From: Heterodera schachtii
Lineage: Eukaryota > Nematoda > Chromadorea > Rhabditida > Heteroderidae
Direction of reading: 5' to 3'
DNA length: 64,000 nucleotides
Assembly (NCBI GenBank): GCA_023374025.1
Contig: SIJG01000040.1
Coordinates: 1,042,871 to 1,106,870, forward strand
The position numbers and the translations under genes were made by a program. Below the pieces are notes generated by a model, which worked only from the letters and a program-made list of their open reading frames with translations, had not been told where the DNA came from and did no database searches. Positions 20,025 to 29,365 of the stretch are shown here, piece by piece (the stretch's first letter is position 1; each line of letters starts with the position of its first letter).

Positions 20025-21443
20025 ATGGCAGCTACTCCTCATTTCCAAAAAATATTATCAAATAAGGGAAAACAGCAAATTTCCGAAAATGGCTTTCTTT
20101 ACTATTTTGACAAAAAAAGTAAAATTGACGACCAACTTCATTTTTGGGCTTGCGCACGACGCTTTGATGACTGTCCAGGTCGAATCCACACACGGGGGGA
20201 ACTTATTGTCAAAAGAATGCACGAACACAATCACGAAGCAAACCCAGCATTAATAAAAAGTAAAGGCTCTCAATAATGCTATCAAAGATAGGGCAAGAGA
20301 CACCGTGAAACTTCCTGGGCAAATTCGAGACCATCTTTTACATGGCACCAGTCAAGCCGTTTTAGGTAAAATGCCTAACAAAAATTCGACGAGAAAAATG
20401 GTTGAACGAATCAGGAATATTGAAAACCAAATACCACCCGACCCCGAGAATATTCAGACCATAGAGTTAAGGGAGCAAGACAAAAGGTTAGATAGGGAAA
20501 ATTTTGTTCTGATTGACACTGGAAATGAAAATGCTGATCCTACGAGAGTGATTGTGTTCGGAAAGCAATCGGTTCTTGAATGGGCTCATCTTGTGCAAAA
20601 CTTTATGTAGATGGGACTTTTAAAATTTCTCCGAGGCCCTTTCACAATGGACAAGTTTTTATGATTTGGGAAATAACGGTTATGTCTTTCCTATGTTTTA
20701 TTGCCTTCTTCCCAACAAACAACGCCAAACTTATGATAAGCTTTTTTCGGAGATTAAATTATTTTGTCCAAATCTTAATCCGATTTCAGTTGCCATGATT
20801 TCGAAATTGGGCTTTTTCATTCTGTACAGACTAACTGGCCAAATTCACAATTACATGGGTGTTTTTTTCATCTTAACAATTCCATGAAAAAGAAAGTTGG
20901 TGAATTAGGGCTTACGCTCCGTTACAAAAATGAGCCGTTGATTAAGTTGAGCTGTAAAATGGTAGTTGCCTTGGCTTTTGTTCCGCTTGCAGGCCTTGAA
21001 AATGTTTACGATGATTTGCGCGCTCATTTAGGAACTAAGCCCTCTTTTGGACTGGTTTGAACAAAATTACATTTGTGCCTAAGGCAGAAACGGAATAAGG
21101 CGTATTGCTATTTTCACTCGTGAAATGTGGAATTTATATGAGCGCGTTATAAATAATGAAGACAGGACTAATAATTTCAGCGAGGCAGGGCATAAACGGG
21201 TCCACAAAAAATTGTCCTGTAGACCATCCTACTATTTGGAAATTCATTGATGGCATAAAAATTATTCAGAAGGGACATGATGCCGATTATGAAACTATGA
21301 TTAGAGGGGATGGTCCACCAGTTAAACGGCGAAAATACAAAATTGTAGATGATCGCATTTTGGAAATTGTGCGGGGTGGGTTTGAACAACGCACACACAT
21401 TGAATATTTGAGGGGTCTTTCACACAACTTTCAAATGGATAAG
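20025..21443 (+). pseudogene. FLYWCH zinc-finger / MULE transposase, frameshifted
   Basis: Starts MAATPHFQKILSNKGKQQ at 20025. Residues ~20-75 form a FLYWCH zinc finger: NGFLYYFDKKSKIDDQLHFW, then C...C (ACARRFDDC) and the HEHNHE His pair. After a slip near 20276, residues continue LPGQIRDHLLHGTSQAVLG... to the catalytic region SSCAKLYVDGTFKISPRPFH (first Asp of the MULE DDE domain), then FPMFYCLLPNKQRQTYDKLF. Later blocks are RRIAIFTREMWNLYERVINN and NNFSEAGHKRVHKKL. At least four frame changes (around 20276, 20600, 20700 and 20880) separate these blocks. Such FLYWCH-MULE transposases are common in nematodes. The remains show all parts in order, so the element was once autonomous. Confidence 0.85.
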
Positions 21444-21889
21444 TAATTTGCTGTTTTCTTTTTCAACCATTGGGAGCACCTCTTCGAATGTTTACTGTGC
21501 CCATTGGTTTTCTTCTATTTTTAAATTGGTTTATTAGATTTTTTTATCATGCTATTACAATTTTTTTTCTTTTTGAAGCAAAATTTTTTTTATTTCGGCA
21601 CTTTTCGGTCTTTTAATTTTTCAAAAACCCAAAAAAAAGGCGCACTAAGGTTACCATATCCAATCGCAGGCCTCCCCGTGGCCATGTGCCGGTAACTCAT
21701 CTACTTTTTTTAATTGTGGTAGAGCGAGGCTAATCCTTTGCCATAAAAGGCAAGGAAGCGAAAAAATGGATTTTCTCAAAATTAAAATTTTTTAAATTTA
21801 AAATTTTTTTCTCGGCGGAGTTATGCTCGGCGGAGTTATGTCTCGGCGGAGTTTCGGCGGCGGAGTTTTGTCCTGCTCCGAAAGGATAG

Positions 21890-22217
21890 ACATGTCAAAG
21901 AAATTATCGCACAGATAGCGAGGACAACGAGAGACCAAAGATGACACTCATTTCAGTTGAAAACCGAATATTTGAAATTTGATTGACTGATGCCACATTA
22001 AGCATTTTAGACAAAAGCATTCATTCCTCATGCTAAGGTTTCGATACATAAGAAAATTAAAAGGATTTTGTTGGATAAAACTGAAATTTATAATTTGCAG
22101 AGACCCACCAGATTTTGAATGGCAATTCCTTCTCACAAATCTCTGTGTAAAAAGTCATCTAATCAAAAGTATTGTCTTAAGAATTATTATAATATAATCA
22201 TAATTATTTCTTATTTG
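21890..22217. other. Intergenic, nothing recognised
   Basis: AT-rich sequence between the MULE and the ankyrin fragment. A minus-strand open segment near 21950-22136 has no domain features. Confidence 0.4.
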
Positions 22218-22465
22218 CCTTGCAATTTCTTTTGTTCGGCTTGTAAAAAGTGAACAATTTCTGAGTGTCCGTATTTATAAGCAAAATCCAGCGCAAAAAA
22301 CCTAAAAAGTTTTAAATTAGCACTAAAAAACTGATTCTGAATGCAACAATTTGCGGGTGGTCTGATTGAATGCCTTTTTAATCGTTTTTCGCTCGCTTTA
22401 CCGTATTTATTCCTTTCGTCGATACGCGCACCGTTAGAGAACAAAAAACGCACAACGTCCAGCTA
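22218..22465 (-). CDS. Ankyrin-repeat gene, 3' end
   Basis: After a ctttag acceptor near 22466, an exon reads LDVVRFLFSNGARIDERNKY, which is the second half of one ankyrin repeat and its beta-hairpin. After a ~90-nt intron the last exon reads ALDFAYKYGHSEIVHFLQAE, the next repeat, and ends QKKLQGK-stop at about 22218. The phase across the intron does not quite match (one base), so a boundary or base may be wrong. Upstream exons were not found, and a relic of a small mobile element lies close by at 22500-22690. It functions presumably in protein binding, as ankyrin repeats do. Confidence 0.6.
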
Positions 22466-22499
22466 AAGGATAGGGAAATTAAGTTCCTTATTAATAGAC

Positions 22500-22690
22500 G
22501 AGTTTTTTCTTGGCCATAACCTTTTCCCTTTAAATCCCCTTAAATTATTCAAAAGTGCTCATTTTTTGGCCTAAAAACATTCACCAAATCAAAAAATTTT
22601 AACGCAGAAATGCTATTTTTGAGCCCCTTTCTTAATAGCAAATGCGCAGAAGAAATATGCAAAATCATACAATTTATAACCCTAATAATA
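22500..22690. repeat. Relic of AATATGCA-type hAT MITE
   Basis: The segment ending gaaatatgcaaaatcatac, aatttataaccctaa matches the right end of the complete element at 54758-55328 (gagccc..tttctt, atatgcaaaatcatataat, tagcccta). No left end was found. Confidence 0.6.
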
Positions 22691-22926
22691 AATTTTACAA
22701 ATAATTATGAATTTCACATTTTACAAAATGACATTTTTTATAATAGTTTTATAATCATAAATATTGTTTTTGTTGATCAAAACATTTTTCCTTTTTCATC
22801 CAAAATTCTATCACTTCATTACACAGCATTAGTGAGCAAATGCACATTCATAATCACTTAAATGAATAATAATTATCATCAGATTTCAATTATTTTATTT
22901 TGGATATAAAATCAATAAATTATTTC

Positions 22927-23861
22927 GTACCGAAAATGGTTGAAATGGCGAAGGCGAAGTCGGACATTATCACAGTTTCAGCAGAGTCCGGCACAGAATT
23001 AGGGTCAGGGGACTAAAAAGAAATTTTTAATTAGAAAAATGTATTGTTTTGCTAAACCTTCAAATTTAATTTAAATAGTATAGCGAGAAAAATTTAATTC
23101 CAATTATCATTTAATTCAATTTAGTAAATATATTTCACCACTTCGACCGTTTGTCGCTTCAGATGACTAATAAAGGAAATTTAAGTTTAATTATGCCACC
23201 GTAATGAAACAAAATTATAAATTAAATTTTTATTTTCTCAAACTTTCATTTTCCCAAATAATATTTTCACTTTCCATAAGAAAATTTTTTGTTACATAAA
23301 ATTTCTGTACTCTTTTTTCAGTTGGACATGACCCGACTGGGCTCAAATGTTGGGATAGGAAATATTTCTATTTTTTCAAAAATGGCCCTAAAAAACAGTG
23401 AATGCCGTGCCATCCCATGCAACTTTAAAAATGGATTCTATAATGCCAAAAACAATCAAAAAGCTCATTTGTCATTCACCCATAAAAGCATGGCTTACGC
23501 TTTGCTTTTCATTGCGTCCGTTGCATCGGTTCCCATCGCAAAAATTGCGCTCTGCCGTCCCATTCATCGCTTGGCATTCATTTAATCCAAATTCTTTAAG
23601 TGGAAGTTTAACATCCCACAATTTGTCCATGTTAACACAGCCTTTGGTATGGAAGAGCGTCGAATTGTCCGTCCCAACACAACGCACTGAGAAACATTGC
23701 GCATCTTCACACCTTAATTTGCCCTTTTTTGAATTTACCTAATTAGTATAATTAGTGCTAATATGGTCCCCTCACTCTCCCACAAAATTTCTTCACCTAA
23801 TTTCGGTGAATGCTTCGTCCTTTTCCTCGCCATCATTCACTGTTCCATTCAAACACACAAC
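22927..23861 (-). CDS. Cysteine-rich, Ly6/three-finger-like secreted or GPI-anchored protein
   Basis: Probable exons: 23797-23861 (KEIVVCLNGTVNDGEEKDEA, ending at an AG^GTGAAG donor), ~23482-23737 (KGKLRCEDAQCFSVRCVGTD ... GCVNMDKLW ... CQAMNG ... NFCDGNRCN) and ~22927-23010 (DPNSVPDSAETVIMSDFAFA, ending ISTIFGTK-stop). The Cys spacing, finishing in FCxGxxCN, is the hallmark of Ly6/uPAR three-finger domains. The hydrophobic C-terminal tail suggests a GPI-anchor signal. The signal-peptide exon and the link to the last exon were not resolved. A second gene with the same Cys pattern follows upstream at 23941-24365, so this is a small local family. Confidence 0.5.
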
Positions 23862-23940
23862 AATTTCTTTACCAATAAAATAAAATCATTTAATAATTAA
23901 ATGTTCAAAATAAAAAATTAATTAGGACCGTTTGGAATTT

Positions 23941-24365
23941 TGTCGTTACAATACGAGGTGGAATTGCAAACTGAGCAATCGCCCAATGGTTTGCCACCTT
24001 TCGTTAAGCAGTTCTGTTCCAGCCTAACGCACTGATCGATGCTGTTGTAAGTGCAACCCTTTGACACTTTTGTCCAACTTTTTCCCGCAATTTCTGTTAA
24101 ATTTATTAATTATTTAAATAATTTATTAATTTATCTTAATTTATGAATTAAGGATGAAAAATAATAATAAAATAAAAACAATTAATTAAATACGAGATAA
24201 GAAGTATGATCATTTGATATGAACAACTTATCGCATTTTACCAAATAAGCAGCTCGACTCGGCACAATAATCATTTCCATACTCTGGCATGCAAAAATCT
24301 AGTGGTCTCGGGTCAAAATTTTCATAATAGGAGAGAGTGGTATGGCAACGGGCAATGCCAAAAGG
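23941..24365 (-). CDS. Second cysteine-rich Ly6-like gene, 3' exons
   Basis: Two exons are visible. About 24245-24350 reads ...CHTTLSYYENFDPRPLDFCM and PEYGNDYCAESSCLFG. About 23945-24096 reads KSWTKVSKGCTYNSIDQCVR, then LEQNCLTKGGKPLGDCSVC and NSTSYCND before IPNGPN-stop. The terminal CSVCNSTSYCN again has the three-finger ending. The protein is probably extracellular. The 5' exon with a signal peptide was not identified; a hydrophobic minus-strand stretch near 24790-24840 could be it but lacks an ATG. Confidence 0.5.
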
Positions 24366-24369
24366 CACA

Positions 24370-26930
24370 TAAAATTAATTAATGAGTAATTAGCAATTAA
24401 TTAGTAAAAATACCAAGAAATGAAGTGGGAAGATGTACAACAGTAAGAGTAAAAAAAGCATTAAATAATATTTAATAAACACTAAATTAGGAAAAGATTT
24501 TTTAATTTAATGGCTTTTTCAAAAAAAAAATTCCATGATTAATCAAAAAATTATTTGAAAATTTGTGCTAAATTAACTGGTGAATGAATGAATAATATAT
24601 GGATTTGATTTTTCAGAGAATAATAAACAGTGATTCACATAAATTATGTATTCCAATCATCAACAAAAAATAATTCGATTTGCCAGTAAATTATTATTTT
24701 GGTCAATTTTCCAAAAAACATTTAAATAAAATAAAATAAAATAAAAGGAAAATAAGCGAACAAAAATTTTTAAATAATTAAAAACGAAAATCCCTGTAAA
24801 TGCGAAGGCGCTAAACGACAAAGAGCAAAATAAAAAAGACAATTTGCAAAAGTGGAAAAGAAATATTTTAACAAAATATGTAATTAAATTTAAAATTATA
24901 AAAATAATTCAAGAATAAGATACGCTTCATTATGTAGAAATTGCTTGTAAAAAAGCACAATCACATAATATAATGATTGAGTTTTCAATGTGAAAATGCA
25001 CCCCTTGTGATGGGCTTTTGATAAACTTAAATTAAATAATTAATTTTTTGTTTTTATTTTTTGGTTCATACGCATGGTCGAGTGGTAGTGCTCTTGGCTC
25101 TTTTCATTAGGTTTCCTTTGGATCAGTTCCCATCCAAGTACTTGTTTTCCTTCTAATTTTTCAAAGTTATTCCTTTTTTCGACGAAAATTTAATATAAAT
25201 TTACAATAGCAAAATCTTTTCATTTTTGGACTAAATGTTTTTTCTGTTGTTGAATTTCAAATTAAATTCACCGGCGGCGCCAATCGGCACTGCCGGACCC
25301 TAAAAATCCTCTATTTTATTGAAAAAAAAGTAGCTCAAAGTCGCAAAATTTGGTCATTTTTTAATGTAAATCTGTTAACAAATTGCACTCAAATTAAAAA
25401 AAAATTTCCTGGCGGCGCCTATCGGCACCGCCGGAGCTCCAAAATTCCCTTTATTTTTAAATTGACTCAAAAACCGTGAGTATTCTAAGAATTATAAAAA
25501 TTTACAAAATACATTGCTAAAAAAATTCATTATATTTATTTATCGAAAGGGGTTGGTTGGTCTATTTCATATTTAACCGAAATTTTGTGGTGAAAAAATT
25601 TTTTGGAATTAAAAAAAATTTTGAAAAAACTTCGGCTTCGGCTTCGAAAACTTCGGGTTTTTTGGGCTTCGAACTTCGTGCTTCGAAAAAAATTGGGCTT
25701 CGCCTTCGGCTTCGCCTTCGGCTTCGAGTGCCAAGCCGAGCTTCGCCCGTCCCTGCTTCTGAACGCTTTAATGTCCCATTTTATAGGTTTAGCACAAAAT
25801 ATAAATTAGGCAAAAAATTTATTCCCTTTGCGGGGAGGGCTACAAAATTGTGAAATTTGCTTGATAAAGAAATCATTAAAATAAATTCATTAAATTAATT
25901 TAAAACAAAAATTAAACTCCTTAACGAATAAAATGACTGGAAAAGTGAATTGTCTCTTTAATTAATTAATTAAAGAATTTATTATTTTACATGTGATTTG
26001 GTTAAATTGATCGGTTGACCGCATTCTTATATTAAATTTTTGTTGTGATTTCTTATTTTTGTTTAATTTTTAATCCATATTACTCGAGGAAAACTTAATT
26101 TTTCGTTTAAATACTCGAAAAAAAAATTTTCACTTAATAATTTAATTCAAACATGTTCGTTAGCGCCAGTAAGAGTGCGTCCAAGTTGGCCTTTAAAACA
26201 GGGCTTCATTCGTTCTTATTTATACGTTTTGATTTTGGGGTATCGGCCAAAACTGGTTCTGATATTTTTCCGGACGGCCGCCTGACCCCTCTGTCCCCCC
26301 AAAAATTTTTTGAAAAGTGGGGGCAAAAAAGCATTTTTAAAGGCAAAAAAGTTATCCTTGGCTTTTATTTGCAAAATTTGGCTTTTTTGGTGAAGATCTG
26401 TTAACAAATCAGAAAGAAATTATATTTAAAAAAATTTCAGGCGCCGCCGGACCCTCTCGCCACGCCCACTTTCCCCAAAAGTTTTTTAGAAAATGCGCCG
26501 CAAAAAAAATTATTAAAATCAGATTTTTTGACCCCGAATCACTGATCAATTAATAAAAAGTGGAAATTTTTCGTTTCATTACATTTTTTTTGCAAAATTT
26601 AATGAACTCTTTAAAAGTTGCTTCTCGCTTCTTTAAATTTCCCATCTTTTGGTCATTTTTGACCAAATGACATTGACATTTGCAAAATGAAATGTGTTAA
26701 TGACATTGCTTAACAGCAATTAATCAAAATGACCATCAAAAATCGTTTTAAAAAATTATGAATTTGAATTGCAATAAATTAGACATTTTATTAAAAAAAA
26801 TTAATTTCACTATAAAATTATTGCATTTTTTTATAATAGTTTTTTTAATCATAGACCCTAAGAAACATGTTTTCATGGCTTTATAAAACAAAAAAAAATG
26901 ATAACAAAAAGTGGGTGGTTGTTGGGTGGG
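24370..26930. repeat. Gene-free stretch: AT-rich DNA, SINE-like, hairpin repeats, GGCTTCG array
   Basis: 24370-25060: AT-rich, nothing recognised. 25065-25200: tRNA-like head (catggtcgagtggtagtgct) and the phrase ttggatcagttcc, a copy of the 7815-7960 family. 25265-25440: two hairpin-family blocks with CTGTTAACAAATTGCACTC between them. 25630-25760: array of cttcgg/ggcttcg words ending CGCCCGTCCCTG, which looks like the right end of a small hAT-like element. 26395-26480: another hairpin unit (ATCTGTTAACAAATCAG, then GGCGCCGCCGG). Remaining sequence to 26930 is AT-rich with no gene. Confidence 0.6.
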
Positions 26931-26931
26931 C

Positions 26932-29143
26932 TTATTCATCAGGCAATTTGCGCTTTGTCCCTTTTTCTTCTTCCACAGTAAAATGAATGGCCAACGTCAC
27001 TTTGTCCGTTTTACTGTCATAAAATCCTTTGGTATCCATCAATTCCTTAATTTTAAACCATTTATTAATTGGACTAATGAAGTTTTGCTGCCATTCACCT
27101 TAAATGTAATGAGATGACATCCCCAGTTGTTCACTTTGTTGCTAAAAACATGGTCATATTTTCCCGTCAAATCCTCCGTTCCTTTCTTTTGTGAAACAAT
27201 TCGAAAAGTGGCAGAACATTTGCAGCTCCAATTTCCATCTTAATTAAACTTAATTATATGAAATTGATTAAATTTATTTATCTCTCCACCTTGTTTTAGA
27301 GCGGTGCAGCAAAGAAAAAAGCCCAGCCATTTCTCAGTGCTTTCTTTCTTCGTATTTATTTGTGCCCAAATTTTCCATGGCAATCCTTTTATGTAAATGC
27401 ATTTGCTGTAACGGCTGCTGTTCACTTTCTCTCGCGCAAATTCCGACAATTTCTCAATTTCCATCGAAAGTGTCCCTTCTTTCTGATCGGAAAAGCGTCC
27501 ATGGCACGGAAATGCCATTGGATACTGTCCGGGCGCACCGCGGAGATTCGGGTGGCAATGGTATTGGAAGACGCCGATCACTTCTTCCACTGTCAGAAGG
27601 CAGGAGGATACTGTATGAAAAATGACATAAAAAACCATACATTTTTTGGTGAATTTAATAGAATTTACATATTTTTGGAAAAACATGCTGGATCTTAATC
27701 TTTAGAAATTCGCACATAAATTCTTAAATTTTCTTATATACTTAAAAATGGAAAAAATATCAATTTTTACTTTTTTTTTTTTTAAATTTTGATTCAATTA
27801 TTTGTCAATCCTTTAATTAAAAATGATAGTCACGTTATAAAATTTAAAAACTTGAAGGTGAGGAAGGGGGTGTTCAGGATGGTTGGTCGACACAAGTAAT
27901 TTTCTAGCATATTATATTATATTATATATATATTTTTTTTTAATTGGAGAACTGAGAATAGTGCCGGCCTGAAAATGGGGTCCTTTAAAAATCGAAATCT
28001 AAAATCGATACTTCGGGTCCAGTCAGCGTCGATCCGGATCCTAATCCCAATCAACCGGACATTCCGCATTAATTAATACAAAAACTACCAATATTTAGCG
28101 AAAATTCCCTTTTTGTGATCAGTGGGAAACGAATTTTGGGACAGTGCCGGACCAAGCACGGCACGACGATTTTCAGCAAAAATCCGATGACACTTTGACG
28201 GCACTTTTCGTCGGCCCAACGGAGTGCCGAAAAATGAAAGTTTATAAAAATTTGCATTTTAATGAATACTTAATTAATAATTTTACAGCATTCCAAATGG
28301 TGAGTTCGTCGTCGATTTTCAATTGGTCACGTTCGATAATTTCGCACAACAAATTTTGGATCAATTTGCAAAATTCCTCTGATTTAACAAAGTTTCGGCA
28401 TTTTGGTCAATGTAATCCAAGCAACGACGAGAGAAATCCTTAAAATAAAACAATTAAAATATTTGTATAAATTTCGATTTGCACATTTTCGTTGAGAAGA
28501 CGAGCTTCGACAAAGGCAAGGAAAACATTTGGCAATTCATTAATTGGAAAATCCAATAAGGCTTTGACCAGCGAAGAGATGTTGTATTTATTGGCTAAAA
28601 ATGTTTAAAACATAAAAATTATTTATTTTTTAATGTTTCCACCGGCGTAAAGCACTGCCATGGCATTTTGTCCGTTCAATTCGCTCAAATCTTCCGCATA
28701 AATGAAGCTGAGCATCACTTTGAACGCTTCTGCTTCAACATCGGGCACCTCAATTACGGGACGATCGGCAGAGGCTAAAAATGATGAAAAATGAATTTTT
28801 TATTTTTTTTTAATATTTGGTATTTTTTACATTTTGTCTTTGCGTTTTTATCGTCAAAACGAAACATCGACTCAAACACATCAGAAGCAAACATCATCAC
28901 GTATTTATGTGCTTTCAAAAGCTAAATAAACGTAAATTATAGATGGAACTAATTCAAAAATAAAAAGAGGATAAATATTCCTGCTTTGCCTCCGTGCGCT
29001 GAAAGTTTTAGAACGGAACCCTGGATTAATCAACTTTTGTGGGTTCAACTCACCTCCTTTTCTTTCCCAACCAAAAAGTGAACGTCCGCCCCTTCGCCAG
29101 TGCTCAACATCAGCTTAAACCGGCCCAGCAAATTGCTCGACAT
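26932..29143 (-). pseudogene. BTB-BACK-MATH protein gene, with lesions
   Basis: Exons 29054-29143, 28831-28921, 28643-28774 and 28485-28594 join in frame and give a BTB domain starting MSSNLLGRFKLMLSTGEGAD (VHFLVG, FESMFRF, FKVMLSFIYAEDLSELNGQ). Exon 5 (28287-28438, BACK domain) is one base short relative to its duplicate (three small indels). The acceptor of exon 6 near 28240 reads ttttcg instead of an AG, and exon 6 is also out of frame. Later exons look sound: ~27300-27610 (EEVIGVFQYHCHPNL ... GTLSMEIEKLSEFAREK ... KGLPWKIWAQINT) and ~26932-27238 (WSCKCSATFRIVSQKKGTED ... DKVTLAIHFTVEEEKGTKRK) form a MATH domain. BTB-MATH proteins are CUL3 ubiquitin-ligase adaptors. The multiple lesions, one of them a splice site, suggest a pseudogene. 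Exons 1-6 lie in the segmental duplication. Confidence 0.75.
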
Positions 29144-29365
29144 TGAAATTTTAAAGAAAAAATGGCAATAAAAATTGCTGAATATGGAATTATAAATGAA
29201 GTAAAATCTCTTTTTTTCCAAAAAGAAAGGAATTGGTAATGAAAAAACTAAAGTTTAACATTTTTAACTTTGATTTACAGAGGTCGATTTGGATTTTAAT
29301 GAATTGAAATGGGAATAAAGAGGCTTAATGATCTGATTTACACTTTTGCTCCTCTACACAACAAA

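Larger units (their letters stand above)
18914..21889. mobile_element. Complete Mutator-like element (MULE) with 9-bp TSD and two divergent genes
   Basis: The element 18923-21880 (2958 bp) is bounded by the perfect 9-bp direct repeat AAAGGATAG (18914-18922 and 21881-21889), the length typical of Mutator elements. Its ends are inverted repeats of about 75 bp. Left CGGTACACCCCAAAACTCCG pairs with right ...CGGAGTTTTGTCCTGCTCCG, and inside each is a GC-rich tandem of ctcggcggagttatg / ccgccgaaactcc words. The interior holds a plus-strand FLYWCH/MULE transposase relic (20025-21443) and a minus-strand NADAR gene relic (19005-19785), separated by a 239-bp divergent intergenic region. Both reading frames have indels, so this copy is probably immobile, although the intact TSD implies a fairly recent insertion. 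Confidence 0.9.

Noticed and set aside
25557..25853. Plus-strand coding region rich in Ser/Leu/Arg
   Set aside because: The sequence is the ggcttcg word array; all frames through it are low complexity.
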